A DNA stretch of 64,000 nt, from NCBI GenBank assembly GCA_964463135.1, contig CAYXBA010000014.1, positions 1-64,000 of the forward strand, given 5' to 3'. This document shows, piece by piece, positions 43,462-52,249 of the stretch. The position numbers and the translations under genes are program-made. How positions within the stretch are numbered: the stretch's first letter is position 1; the number at the start of each line of letters is the position of its first letter. Origin of the DNA: UBA6898 sp964463135 (GTDB taxonomy: Bacteria > Nitrospirota > Thermodesulfovibrionia > Thermodesulfovibrionales > UBA6898). A model generated the notes under the pieces. The model ran no database searches, was not told the origin of the DNA, and saw only the letters and a list, made by a program, of their open reading frames with translations.

Positions 43462-43712
43462 TTCCCTTTCCCTTTCCCTTTCCCTTCTTCATCGTCTTTC
43501 TCAACCGTGATCTTCTGCCCATCCTTGGTCACGATCACCACAGCGCTGCCCGTGTCTTTCCAGGACAGCACATCATCTGCCGCCAGGGGACGTTCGACCG
43601 GTGTGAATTTCTTCACCTTCCTGCCTTCCTTTTCTACCAGCTCCACTGTCGAGGTCCGGAACTTCAACCCTTTCAGCAACTTCGAATCGATCTCTTTCTT
43701 TTCTTCAGCCAT
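43458..43712 (-). CDS. Small acidic phage protein with Gly-Lys repeat tail
   Basis: 84 residues from the ATG at 43712 (AAGGAG 8 bases before; an ATG at 43718 is too close to it). It ends in a GKGKGKGK tail encoded by a (GGGAAA) hexamer repeat at ~43461-43485, directly before the ATGA overlap with the protease-capsid gene. Beta-rich core (GSAVVIVTKDGQKITVEK). Function unknown. Confidence 0.55.
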   Translation of the reverse strand: MAEEKKEIDSKLLKGLKFRTSTVELVEKEGRKVKKFTPVERPLAADDVLSWKDTGSAVVIVTKDGQKITVEKDDEEGKGKGKGK

Positions 43713-43775
43713 TGTCATTACTCCTTCTTTCGCTATTTTCTAATCCGCCCAACGGGCGAGAAATGGGACATGGTC

Positions 43776-44552
43776 TCAACCACAGTTGATCACCTCTTCG
43801 ATCGGTGCAGCCGGGTCGCGCGGGAACATCATCGGAATGCCGCCGACAATGAACGGCTTGTTATAGGCCACATGCTGGTTATGTGCTGCCTCATGGCTGG
43901 GCCGTGCTTCTTTCGGGTTGCCTGCATGCTTCCACTGCTTGCCGAACCCCTCAACCTGCTCACCGGCCTGGTCCATACGGAGCTGCGTTGCCTGACTGAA
44001 GACGCGGCCCATCTCCGTCTTGGTGATCGCCTCGGCCCTGGCAGCTACAGAAGTGAAGATGCCTCTGTCTTTGCCGAGCGCCTTGCCGATGGCAGCAGCG
44101 ACCTCCTGCGGGGTCTTTCCTCCGAGCACGCCGAGTGTCAACTCTCCCTTGAGCTTCTGCCAGAGATCTGAGCCGAGCCCCTCAATCTTATGAAAGGCAA
44201 AATCCTTGAGTGTATCGAGCACGGATGTGCCGATGCTGAACCCGCCCATCGAGATTCCGGCCATGGCAAGAGGACCATCCACCATCATCACCCCGTAATC
44301 GGCTGAGGTTTTGAGCAAACCTCCCATCTCGGCCTTGGCCTGTGAATCAAAACTGGAGATCTGGGTTTCAAGACTGTTCAGCATCTTTTTGAGATGGTAT
44401 GAATCCCACGATCCGAGTGCTGCCTTACCGAGATCTCCGATCACCTGAGTCTGGACCTCACGAAGCAGGGCAAGCATGGTATCGATTCCGGAGCTGATTC
44501 CGGCCTCTTTTTCCTTCAGAATGCGTTTTATGGCTGCATTGACGGTCGGCAT
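43776..44552 (-). CDS. Mu F-like minor head protein
   Basis: 258 residues. Helical N-terminus; the C-terminal half contains the head-morphogenesis signature AITKTEMGRVFSQATQLRMD and WKHAGNPKEARPSHEAAHNQ, ending near NCG. The family sits on the inside of the portal and helps DNA packaging. It is shorter than Mu gpF (~420). A 169-base gap upstream separates it from the portal gene. Confidence 0.8.
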   Translation of the reverse strand: MPTVNAAIKRILKEKEAGISSGIDTMLALLREVQTQVIGDLGKAALGSWDSYHLKKMLNSLETQISSFDSQAKAEMGGLLKTSADYGVMMVDGPLAMAGISMGGFSIGTSVLDTLKDFAFHKIEGLGSDLWQKLKGELTLGVLGGKTPQEVAAAIGKALGKDRGIFTSVAARAEAITKTEMGRVFSQATQLRMDQAGEQVEGFGKQWKHAGNPKEARPSHEAAHNQHVAYNKPFIVGGIPMMFPRDPAAPIEEVINCG

Positions 44553-44721
44553 GGCCTCAGCAATTACCCTTATTCGGATTTATAAACCGGATTCTGAGCG
44601 AAAACTCTCCTGCCTGCCGCTCTTTGCTCGCGGCGGTCGGCTGAAAATCGATTGTAGGGCAAATGGCTAAAACCCGTAATGCCAATATTTCCCCTGTCTG
44701 TTGCGATTTACGATTCACGAT

Positions 44722-46137
44722 TTACGCCTCACGTCCTTTTTCTTTCTTCAGATAATCTTCGTATGCCTTCTTTATCTCCTCGTCATCGAGGTTCTCACTG
44801 ATCGCATCCACGTCCAGCTCATACCCGATCATCGAGAGGCAGAAGGCCCAGATCTTCACCGCATTGTCCCGGTCTATCCAGCCGTTCACCTCTGCGGATA
44901 CCAGAGACGTTGTGAGCGCCTGTATCGCTGCAGAGAATTTGGTGATGTCCTTTGACGCCAGCTCAGGAGTGATCAGCTTGTACCCGCGCTTATCCTCTGC
45001 AACGCCTTTGAGCATGCCGTGAGTTTCTGCTTCTCTCAGCACATCGTCCAGCACAGAGCAGACAATAAAGATCACCAGCTTCTGCCGCGAGGAGAGCATC
45101 TTCATGGTAGGTGTGCCCATCTCGGCTGCGGTCGCACGGTTCACATCACCGCCACCGCCATACCAATGTTCAGGCAGGGACTTGTTGCCGAGGATATGGT
45201 TTCTGAAAAGCTGTGCCCCGGCTGCTGCATCGATAGATTTCAGGTCCGGAGTTGAAGGGGTAACCTTCACCTTCTCGTTATGGCCGAACACGGACCCGCT
45301 TTTCTTTGTGAATGTTTTGACCTGCTCTGCGATCGTCGCAGGGGAACCGCCTTCAACCAGCATGTCCCACACGAATGTGTTCAGCATGGGCCATTTGTCC
45401 GCATAGTCGAAGAGGAACTGCTCATACGCATCGAGCCAGTCAGCTACCACAAACAGATCTGATGTGCCGCGAGGATCGTTCGTGACATTGTTGATCGCAG
45501 AGAAGTAGCAGGCATACTGGCAGTTGTCCCTCCAGGACCGGGCAGACGGAGAGAGAAATTCTTCTGCGTCCGGGTGCAGCACTGCCTTATATTTCCTGCC
45601 GTCCGTAAAGTTAACGCCCCGTGTGACCACACCGATAACCATCTTGCAGTTCTCCGGATCGGTGACCACTGTCTTGATGTTGGCCGGATCCACATAGCCC
45701 AGCGCAACAGTGCCGGTGTAGTCGCCGACGAACTTGGGCCAGCACTGTTCACCGTAGATGCCTAATTCGCGGACATGCTTTTCGAGGTAGATGTTGAGAT
45801 TGTTCAGAGGATGGTCCCAGAACTTATTCAGGATCTCCTTGACTGTTTCATCTTCCGCCTCGATCCTGAACCCTTCGCCCACGACAAAGCCTGTCATGAT
45901 CTCTATGATCCAGTTGCCAAGCGGATTGGTCTTCCAGAGCCAGTAGGCGATCTGGATCATCCTGTCCTGGTTCATGCCTGGCAGCGTCCTGGTAGAATCA
46001 CCGGTAAGCTTGCGATATCCTTCCTCTTCAAGACTTTCGGAAGCCGAAGCGGCCTGCATCTTTATCTGTTCCTTTACCTTGGCGTCAATAGCGTCCCCAA
46101 AGAAGGCTGTAACTAAACGTTCAGTGATCGTCTTCAT
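44722..46137 (-). CDS. Phage portal protein
   Basis: 471 residues from the ATG at 46137, overlapping the terminase stop (ATGA). N-terminal KTITERLVTAFFGDAIDAKV, middle DRMIQIAYWLWKTNPLGNWI and EKHVRELGIYGEQCWPKFVG are portal-like; the C-terminus ends in a charged helix (DEEIKKAYEDYLKKEKGREA). By order (terminase, portal, F-like) and size it is the portal. Not the DUF935 form of Mu itself, as far as I can judge. Confidence 0.75.
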   Translation of the reverse strand: MKTITERLVTAFFGDAIDAKVKEQIKMQAASASESLEEEGYRKLTGDSTRTLPGMNQDRMIQIAYWLWKTNPLGNWIIEIMTGFVVGEGFRIEAEDETVKEILNKFWDHPLNNLNIYLEKHVRELGIYGEQCWPKFVGDYTGTVALGYVDPANIKTVVTDPENCKMVIGVVTRGVNFTDGRKYKAVLHPDAEEFLSPSARSWRDNCQYACYFSAINNVTNDPRGTSDLFVVADWLDAYEQFLFDYADKWPMLNTFVWDMLVEGGSPATIAEQVKTFTKKSGSVFGHNEKVKVTPSTPDLKSIDAAAGAQLFRNHILGNKSLPEHWYGGGGDVNRATAAEMGTPTMKMLSSRQKLVIFIVCSVLDDVLREAETHGMLKGVAEDKRGYKLITPELASKDITKFSAAIQALTTSLVSAEVNGWIDRDNAVKIWAFCLSMIGYELDVDAISENLDDEEIKKAYEDYLKKEKGREA

Positions 46138-47831
46138 GCTGCGCGCCCCCTTATTCTGCCCATTACCCTGCCGCCAGATATCCTGCCCTTGCGCTCTGCA
46201 TGGTAATCTCCCTGCTCTGTCTCGCTGCCTGCAGACGCTGCCTGCACCAGTCCGGATTCGCAAAGTCCCAGCAGCATCTCAAGCGCGTCCGGTCCGTCAT
46301 CGTGTCCGCCGCGTCCCTTTGGCCTGTAGTAGATGAGATATTGCTTCAGCTTGCGCATTCCGGGGTCCCCGGCCTTGAACCTGATCCAGCCGTTTTTAAT
46401 CCAGGGCTGCAGACGGACGATCCGGAGGTCCTTGTCTGTGTTCGGGATATACCCATCCTCAATGTTGATGGTCTGGCCCGAGTCATGCGCAAACTGCTCG
46501 AACGAGTTTTTGAAGAACTCCTGAAACTGCACGGTCTCCATGCGGAGCTTGTCAAACGGATCGTGCTTATGATGTTCGAGGATATCCGTCATGATCCGGT
46601 CAGGCTGCCGCTTCTCGATGTCAGCAATATCGAGGTAGAGAACATTGCCCTTCATCCTGCCGCCCAGGATCGCCGAGGGGTCGCTGCGTTTGTTCTTCTT
46701 GCCGAGCGACGGATCCACAGACCCGGCATGCAGCACACCGGTGAGATCCACATCGCCGTCCTCCCAGTCCACAAACCATTCCTCAAGGAATACCTGGTCT
46801 TCCGGATTGAGCGGTTCATTCTGTTTTTCGCTGTCGAATGCAGCAGGGCCATCAGTAGTCCTCATCTTCATCAGGAAGTAATAGTCTTCCTGCTCAGGCC
46901 AGAGCACCTCAGTGCCTGCGAGCATCTTTACCTTGTTCTGATCAAAGAATGCATCGGCCCTTGATTCAGCCTCAGCCTTGCCCACAGAGATGTCCCGGAA
47001 TATGCCTTCCCACTGGTCCCACAGTTTGGACTGCGAGAATTTCAAGACAGCCTTGAACTTGTGCCCCTTCCAACCTGGACGTTCAAGCAGATCAGACAGG
47101 AGGGCCTCTGCATGCAGAATGGTCCCGACAACGATATAGACTGTATATTTCGCACCGATCTTCATCAGCGCCTTAAAGAACCAGTTGGAGAGTTTCTTGC
47201 GCTGATCAGGAGATTCAACCGATTCGTCGTTTTCAAGATCATCGCCAACAACAAGATCGGGACGCCTGCTGCCGTGCCTCAGACCTCTGAGCTTCTGGCC
47301 TGCGCCCACGCCCTGGATCTTTACGCCGTTGCGCAGCACGATAGTATCTGACTGCCAGATAGGACCCTCACCACAAATGCCGGGGAAATCCTGCTTCAGC
47401 CGTTCATTGCTTTCGAGCTCTGCCTTGATCGCCTGCACAAAGCTTTCAGACTGTGACAACGTCTCAGAGACTATCAGCGTATACGTGCGCTTTTTGTAGA
47501 CTGCGCACCAGAGCGGCAGTATGAATGTGCCCCAGGTGGATTTAGCATTGCCTCTGGGCGCTGCATTGGCCTCTTTGTCTCCCTCTCCAGTCTTGACCGC
47601 CCGCTCTACCATCTCCGGATACCGGGAGCAGAAATATTTATGAAGCTTGGAGCTGGGCGAGGAGATGTAATGAGGGAAATAGGTCCTGCCGAAATACTCC
47701 ATATCCTGTTCGGCCCGTGCAATCCGCGTCTTCTGCGCCTTCTTGTCGTCAGGGAACGGCTTCGCAGCAGACTGGATAATGCCCCGCAGGGCCTCCATCT
47801 CCTTGTTGAATTTCTTTTCAGATATTTTCAT
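46134..47831 (-). CDS. Terminase large subunit
   Basis: 565 residues if started at the ATG at 47831; a TTG at 47849 is possible but has no ribosome site either. Walker A-like ANAAPRGNAKST at ~95-107; Walker B VVGDDLEND; adenosine motif region; C-terminal RNase-H-like nuclease with GSVDPSLGKKNKRSD, DGPDALEMLLG and catalytic Asp residues. Packages phage DNA by headful cutting in the Mu group. The start region is overlapped by a palindromic element (47842-47867). Confidence 0.88.
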   Translation of the reverse strand: MKISEKKFNKEMEALRGIIQSAAKPFPDDKKAQKTRIARAEQDMEYFGRTYFPHYISSPSSKLHKYFCSRYPEMVERAVKTGEGDKEANAAPRGNAKSTWGTFILPLWCAVYKKRTYTLIVSETLSQSESFVQAIKAELESNERLKQDFPGICGEGPIWQSDTIVLRNGVKIQGVGAGQKLRGLRHGSRRPDLVVGDDLENDESVESPDQRKKLSNWFFKALMKIGAKYTVYIVVGTILHAEALLSDLLERPGWKGHKFKAVLKFSQSKLWDQWEGIFRDISVGKAEAESRADAFFDQNKVKMLAGTEVLWPEQEDYYFLMKMRTTDGPAAFDSEKQNEPLNPEDQVFLEEWFVDWEDGDVDLTGVLHAGSVDPSLGKKNKRSDPSAILGGRMKGNVLYLDIADIEKRQPDRIMTDILEHHKHDPFDKLRMETVQFQEFFKNSFEQFAHDSGQTINIEDGYIPNTDKDLRIVRLQPWIKNGWIRFKAGDPGMRKLKQYLIYYRPKGRGGHDDGPDALEMLLGLCESGLVQAASAGSETEQGDYHAERKGRISGGRVMGRIRGRAA

Positions 47832-47841
47832 ATAGTTATGT

Positions 47842-47867
47842 AGGGGCAATCCCTATGTGGTTGCCCT
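47842..47867. repeat. TAGGGGC-type palindrome at the terminase start
   Basis: AGGGGCAA / TTGCCCT with an 11-base loop (47842-47867) between the small and large terminase genes. It covers the place where the ribosome site of the large subunit should be and the end of the small-subunit gene. Confidence 0.5.
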
Positions 47868-48365
47868 GTATTTGTCTCTGGCGAAAGCCATGAAATCATC
47901 GAAGCTGTTCTCGATGACGGCAACGACCGCAGGATCGTTCTTGCTGTAGAAATTAATCAGGTCCTTCATGAAGTCGATAAAGAGCGAGGTCTTGAAGGAT
48001 GCCGTCTTGCTCCTGATATCGAAGATCGTCTTGATGATCCCTGCATATGCATACTGGGCCTGATGGTCAGGCGTGGTCAGCGTATCGAAATAGGTCTCGT
48101 ATTTTTCCTTCTGCTTCAGAAGAGCATCGAGCATCTTGTCTTCAAAGGAAAGTTGAGAGTCCTTTACCCGCTGCGTCTCTGCATCCACCTTTGTCCGGCG
48201 CTCCTCGAAGTTGAACTTCTCTATCCACTCATAGAAGGTCGGCTTGCTCAGCTTCAGCCCTTGTTTGTCCAGCTCCCGCAGCGTCATCTCCACATTGCCG
48301 CCACAGCCGCAATAGACCTTGAAAGCCAGCTCGCGGTTCTCCGCTATGAAGGATTTCCCCTTCAC
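47853..48365 (-). CDS. Terminase small subunit-like protein
   Basis: 170 residues, overlapping the gene upstream by ATGA. N-terminal HTH (NVEMTLRELDKQGLKLSKPT, then YEWIEKFNFEERR) and a helical middle. Position before the large terminase and the HTH for recognising phage DNA fit the small subunit (Mu gp27/DUF1804-like). Confidence 0.7.
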   Translation of the reverse strand: MKGKSFIAENRELAFKVYCGCGGNVEMTLRELDKQGLKLSKPTFYEWIEKFNFEERRTKVDAETQRVKDSQLSFEDKMLDALLKQKEKYETYFDTLTTPDHQAQYAYAGIIKTIFDIRSKTASFKTSLFIDFMKDLINFYSKNDPAVVAVIENSFDDFMAFARDKYRATT

Positions 48366-48664
48366 AAGGCCTCGTCTATGCCGTGCTCGTGGCCGTGGCC
48401 GTCAAGCAGATCCCAGCCTTCAGCGGTAAGCGTCGCAAACGATACCTGAAAGCCATAGCCCTTTTTCCGCTCGATCCTGAGCAGCTTCTTTTCTTCGAGG
48501 TAGCGCAGGTGCGCATTCAGCATGTCGTCCATCAGCGGATAGCCGAGGTTGTCGAGGAAGAAGAGCAGCACCTTCATGTCGAGCGATCCGGGATACTCTG
48601 TCTTGAGCGCTTCGAGGATCGCTATGCGTATGCGCTTGTTCTTTTCGCTGTCAATCTTCTTCAA
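48362..48664 (-). CDS. Winged-helix phage protein
   Basis: 100 residues; helix-turn-helix with wing (ILEALKTEYPGSLDMKVLLF, AHLRYLEEKKLLRIERKKGY). Found just before terminase genes in Mu-like phages. Possibly DNA-binding during packaging or transcription. Ends His/Gly-rich (GHGHEHG). Confidence 0.55.
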   Translation of the reverse strand: MKKIDSEKNKRIRIAILEALKTEYPGSLDMKVLLFFLDNLGYPLMDDMLNAHLRYLEEKKLLRIERKKGYGFQVSFATLTAEGWDLLDGHGHEHGIDEAL

Positions 48665-49028
48665 CGGTTTCCTCCGTGGACGTGATCTTTAATATCGTTT
48701 TCTTATACGGGCACGATTCTTTTCTATGCTCGGTATGCTCCTCGCATACGGTCCTATTCGTTTCCTGCTGCTGCGCAATGTATTTCAGCAGCACAAGCAT
48801 ATCCCGGTGCTCGCTGTTGTCCTTGGTCACAAAGCCGGTGATGGCCTGCTGCAGTCCCTCCATGGACTGGGCCTGCCTGCCCAAGGCCGTTGCCTGGTCC
48901 TTCTGGGCGTCGATAAACTTCATGCCCAGGTTTGTTGCGAGCTTGTAGAAGATCCAGAGCATCAGCCCTGCGATCACCGCGCCCGGCCCCCAGAAGACCA
49001 ATGATTTAAAGATCTCTTCCCAGCTCAC
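48651..49028 (-). CDS. Membrane-anchored coiled-coil phage protein (holin/spanin-like)
   Basis: 125 residues with one membrane helix near the N-terminus (WGPGAVIAGLMLWIFYKLA), then a helical cytoplasmic or periplasmic part and a Cys-containing end (RKESCPYKKTI). Overlaps the winged-helix gene by 14 bases. Position in the lysis region suggests a holin or Rz-like role; not demonstrated. Confidence 0.45.
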   Translation of the reverse strand: MSWEEIFKSLVFWGPGAVIAGLMLWIFYKLATNLGMKFIDAQKDQATALGRQAQSMEGLQQAITGFVTKDNSEHRDMLVLLKYIAQQQETNRTVCEEHTEHRKESCPYKKTILKITSTEETVEED

Positions 49029-49038
49029 CGTGCCTCCC

Positions 49039-49488
49039 TCAGAACTTTACGATCAGGCCGGAGAAGAGATACTTCTGGGAGTCTATGCCCAGACGCCTGG
49101 TCACTGTGTAAGAGGTGCGGAGGCCGTAGGAGCCGAACTTCTCAGTCGAGTAGAAGAAGAGGTCAGCGCCGACAGATTTTTTATCATAGGTATGTGTCAG
49201 GGTTTCATATCCGATGAAAGGTCGAACTATGCCGTAGCGCGCGCCGATCTCTGACTGGACAAAGAAGCTGCCCCGCTGCGTGGTGAGGTTGATCTTGTCG
49301 AGTTCGCCGACTTCCTCCCTCTGCACATCAAAGAGCTTGCCTGCGATGATAAAGCCGTCAAGCTTGAGTGCTGGTCCGGACTTGGCTGCTGCCGGTGCTT
49401 CGGCTGCGAAGGCAAAGCCCCACTCGCCCATCAATACGATTGCCATCAACAGTGCTGTCATGAGAACCGCCAAGCTGATCTTTTTCAT
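49039..49488 (-). CDS. Exported outer-membrane-like protein in the phage lysis region
   Basis: 149 residues with a signal peptide (MKKISLAVLMTALLMAIVLM .. FAFAAEA). The mature chain has alternating strands (GIVRPFIGYETLTHTYD, GSYGLRTSYTVTRRLGID) and ends in Phe, as outer-membrane barrels do. Phage-encoded outer-membrane proteins can alter surface receptors; whether this is expressed in the lysogen is unknown because it is in the late operon. Confidence 0.5.
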   Translation of the reverse strand: MKKISLAVLMTALLMAIVLMGEWGFAFAAEAPAAAKSGPALKLDGFIIAGKLFDVQREEVGELDKINLTTQRGSFFVQSEIGARYGIVRPFIGYETLTHTYDKKSVGADLFFYSTEKFGSYGLRTSYTVTRRLGIDSQKYLFSGLIVKF

Positions 49489-49509
49489 TGAACCCTCCTG
49501 TGTATCGTT

Positions 49510-50097
49510 TTAGTGTTCTTCAAACCTGAGCGGCTTGAAGGGGAAATCATTCCAGAGTGCGACCGGCGAGATCCGGGAGACATGCCACTGCTTCAGCAGC
49601 TCTGCATCCCGGTATTGGTCAGTGTGCTTATAGTCATCAGCCACGGCGGCAGAACATACGCGGGAGCCGGGCAGGTGAAACGGCACCGGCAGTTTTCTTA
49701 ATGGCTTGATCCACTTCGAAAGCCCGGAGGCGATCATGAGCGGGAACCCGAGAGAAAGGCCCGTGTAATCGTAAGGCCTGCCGATCTGCGATATTGCGTA
49801 ATCAATAGCCTGGCCTGCTGCTTTTATGCTGAGGTCAACCGGCTCACGGAAGACGATCTGCAGGCCGGGATCTTCGATGCGCTGATCTATGCGGCAATAC
49901 TGTATGCCGTTCTCTGCAGCCTCGATGCCGAGCTGGTGATTGACAACGAGCAGGACATGTGAGGCGGTAAAGGTCGCGGCCTCCTGTATGTTCTGAAACC
50001 AGCTTATGCCGTTTGAGAGCAGGTTGCTGTCCCTCTTGCTGAACATTGCAAAGCCAGGGGCAAAGTCTTTGCTGTATACCGGGGAAACCTGTTTCAT
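49510..50097 (-). CDS. Permuted NlpC/P60 (YiiX-like) cysteine hydrolase
   Basis: 195 residues. The papain-like core has the permuted order: His47 in TASHVLLVVN before Cys148 in PGSRVCSAAVADDY. The family hydrolyses amide or acyl bonds. Overlaps the transglycosylase gene by ATGA, so the two probably act together on the cell wall or on lipid-linked substrates during lysis. Confidence 0.7.
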   Translation of the reverse strand: MKQVSPVYSKDFAPGFAMFSKRDSNLLSNGISWFQNIQEAATFTASHVLLVVNHQLGIEAAENGIQYCRIDQRIEDPGLQIVFREPVDLSIKAAGQAIDYAISQIGRPYDYTGLSLGFPLMIASGLSKWIKPLRKLPVPFHLPGSRVCSAAVADDYKHTDQYRDAELLKQWHVSRISPVALWNDFPFKPLRFEEH

Positions 50098-50675
50098 AGA
50101 GAGCCCCGTGAAGTGTCAGGCGTGATGCGTGAAGTGTAATCAGCCCAGATCCTTTCGACGTAATGGATCATCTGTTTTTCATCGGGATCGTGACCATTCA
50201 CAACTTCACGCGGATCTGATAGATGCGGTGCCAGGTTTTCCCAGTTGATCGGATGGTGATCGTAGATCAATATATTGATCGCCTTGAAGATGTAGCCCAG
50301 CCCGCCGTTGTACGCGGCCAGTGCCAGTTTCCAGTAATCGTCTTCGGTGCAGGCGATATTTGCATTCTTTGGCAATGCCGTGATGAAGCGCTTGCAACCC
50401 AGATATTGCCGACGCAGGTATAACGCTCCGCGTTCGAGGTTTATTCCGGGGTCGAAGAAATCTTTCTCCTTCATGCCGAGATCCTGCCTGCCGGTCTTCG
50501 GCATGATCTGGAGCAGGCCGCGTGCGCCGCAATGCGATACGGCAATAGGGTTGAATGCGGACTCCTGCTTTACCTGTGCATAGAGCAGCTCATAAGGGAC
50601 GCTATGCTTTGCAGCAGCTGCGTGTATGAAGGCCAATATTTCAACGGTAGGCTCAGGCGTGGGTTTAACAGGCAT
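50094..50675 (-). CDS. Lytic transglycosylase (SLT family) endolysin
   Basis: 193 residues. Catalytic Glu38 in QVKQESAFNP, followed by GARGLLQIMP and AAYNGGLGY, all in the family order. No signal peptide, so access to peptidoglycan needs a holin. First gene of the late operon as in other Mu-like phages. Confidence 0.85.
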   Translation of the reverse strand: MPVKPTPEPTVEILAFIHAAAAKHSVPYELLYAQVKQESAFNPIAVSHCGARGLLQIMPKTGRQDLGMKEKDFFDPGINLERGALYLRRQYLGCKRFITALPKNANIACTEDDYWKLALAAYNGGLGYIFKAINILIYDHHPINWENLAPHLSDPREVVNGHDPDEKQMIHYVERIWADYTSRITPDTSRGSL

Positions 50676-50697
50676 CAGTCACCGTCCCGTTCTATAG

Positions 50698-50879
50698 GGG
50701 CGCAGGGCCTGCGCCCTGTATTGCAGGAAAAAGGGTGGCAGACCTCTACCCTAACGGAGGTGAATCCAAGGGCTCGGGTCTGCCGAGAGAAAAATGAAGA
50801 AGCAGCAGCAACGCCAGGCAGCAAGAAGTTCTTATTCGTAATCGATGTTTGATGCATTGTGCCCCCATTTTATGGGGGC
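50698..50879. promoter_or_regulatory. Intergenic region before the late operon, with two strong hairpins
   Basis: 237 bases (50676-50912) between the Mor-like regulator and the lysis genes hold GGGCGCAGG-G-CCTGCGCCC (50698-50716) and GCCCCC-ATTTTAT-GGGGGC (50861-50879). This is the expected site of the middle/late promoter activated by Mor. No clear -10/-35 pair is visible, in keeping with activator dependence. The hairpins may be operators or terminators. Confidence 0.45.
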
Positions 50880-50912
50880 AGGAGGTGTGTAGTCTTTTGA
50901 ATTATTCGGGAA

Positions 50913-51221
50913 TTATTTAGTGGAAGGAGAAGGGAAAAGGGGCTGCTGAGCGCGCTCTCTATACTCTTTCAATACAATATAAACTTCGCGTTCGCAGAGT
51001 CCGGTTGCTGCCGCCAACGCGGTATGATTGCTGCCGCTGAACTTCTCGATGATGTAGCGCTCCTTGGCTTTTTTAAAGAGCGTCTCTGTCTGAGGAAAAT
51101 AGACCTGCCGACCGCCGAAGTATTCCGCCAGTCCCACCGCATACTGCAGGCCCTTCAACTCGGCGACCTCCTGATATATCTCCGGTAGGTCCTCTACCCT
51201 AAGATCTTCAAGCCAGTTCAT
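50913..51221 (-). CDS. Mor-like transcription activator of the phage
   Basis: 102 residues from the ATG at 51221, overlapping the ASCH stop (TGATG). Central part LPEIYQEVAELKGLQYAVGL and C-terminal HTH NHTALAAATGLCEREVYIVL match the Mor/C family. It would switch on the late operon downstream. Possibly part of the gp16/Mor regulatory set. Confidence 0.75.
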   Translation of the reverse strand: MNWLEDLRVEDLPEIYQEVAELKGLQYAVGLAEYFGGRQVYFPQTETLFKKAKERYIIEKFSGSNHTALAAATGLCEREVYIVLKEYRERAQQPLFPSPSTK

Positions 51222-51505
51222 CAAACAACCTCTCTTGCCTCGGCCAACGATATGCCCCCCCCCAAATGTATCGCGTAGCAAAGGGGTGTGCCTATGACAT
51301 TGATGATTTCGACCGGCGTCTGGATCCGCTCGATGCGTGCGATCGTAAAAGCTGCAGTCCTGCGACCGCAGAGGAAGATGATGGCGCCGTGCCTCTTGCC
51401 TTCGATCTTCTTATGCCAGAACTCTTTATCCGCCCGATATTCGATCTTCTTGCGGCCTGCCGCAATTTCATCGAGGTAAACTTTTCTGATCGTCGTGCAG
51501 ATCAT
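51221..51505 (-). CDS. ASCH-domain protein with a 9-G homopolymer near its end
   Basis: 94 residues from the ATG at 51505 (ATGA overlap). ASCH fold: CTTIRKVYLDEIAAGRKKIE and HKKIEGKRHGAIIFLCGRRT. The family (RNA-binding or nucleoside-related) is common in phages. A run of nine G (51252-51260 on the minus strand) lies in the codons for LGGG close to the C-terminus. A change of length would alter the end and possibly the coupling with Mor. Confidence 0.7.
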   Translation of the reverse strand: MICTTIRKVYLDEIAAGRKKIEYRADKEFWHKKIEGKRHGAIIFLCGRRTAAFTIARIERIQTPVEIINVIGTPLCYAIHLGGGISLAEAREVV

Positions 51506-51696
51506 TTGAGCCTCTTTCCGCACTCAGGGCAGCACCTGATGAAAACTTTCTCCTGAAAATTATATCCGTCCCAATATATATAAGGTTCAGGGGAAGCAAA
51601 AAGCTGCATCATCAAGCGGCAGCAGGGCTTCTGATTTTCTATGCTGCGAAGATCTTCCCATATCGCCTTGCTTTCAGGGTCGCAGCTACCACTCAT
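51502..51696 (-). CDS. Small zinc-ribbon-like phage protein
   Basis: 64 residues with paired Cys at the C-terminus (RCCPECGKRLK) and single Cys at ~5 and 25-26. Overlaps its neighbours by 4 and 11 bases. Unknown function. Confidence 0.5.
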   Translation of the reverse strand: MSGSCDPESKAIWEDLRSIENQKPCCRLMMQLFASPEPYIYWDGYNFQEKVFIRCCPECGKRLK

Positions 51697-52249
51697 AACT
51701 TCCTCCTCCGCTCGCTGGCCGGTCGTAGAACTGCTGCCCTGCCTGCGCCTTTATTGATGCCTCTGTCTTTTGCCGGGCCTTCATTGATTTCATCGCCTCG
51801 ATCACGTATCCCGCCTCCTTGCTTGTATGGATCAGCACTCTCCAGTGTTTGCCCTCCTCAAGGTTGCGGTTGAGATACTTCTGCAGCCAGCGCACAAAGC
51901 CATCGCGCAGCCTCCAGTGAATATCAAATATCAGATGCTCGATCAAGGCGATCTGATCAGCGTTCGGCATTTTGGTTATCTCCTCCGGCTTCTTCTGTCC
52001 CTTTTTCCATTTCCAGTTGTAAGGACCGCGCTGCTTCTCTTCGCGCGGTTGACGCGGGACGATAACGCCGCCCAGGGCTTTCAGGTCATCGATGAACTGC
52101 GATGCCTGGTCATAGGTGAGGTCCTTTGAGCTCTCAGCCTCGTAGTTTCTGCGGAGCAGGCCCCGGTATCCGGCCTCATCCAGCTCACCCTGCTTGATGA
52201 GCTGACCCTTGAGGATGTGGATCAACTGTTTCTGCTTATTACCCGCCAT
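51686..52249 (-). CDS. Mu gp16-like protein (DUF1018)
   Basis: 187 residues. N-terminal QKQLIHILKGQLIKQGELDE and YRGLLRRNYEAESSKDLTYD, then QASQFIDDLKALGG, which are typical DUF1018. Regulatory protein of Mu-like phages, standing between early and Mor genes here as in Mu. A Lys/Gln-rich linker leads to a helical C-terminus. Confidence 0.8.
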   Translation of the reverse strand: MAGNKQKQLIHILKGQLIKQGELDEAGYRGLLRRNYEAESSKDLTYDQASQFIDDLKALGGVIVPRQPREEKQRGPYNWKWKKGQKKPEEITKMPNADQIALIEHLIFDIHWRLRDGFVRWLQKYLNRNLEEGKHWRVLIHTSKEAGYVIEAMKSMKARQKTEASIKAQAGQQFYDRPASGGGSYEW

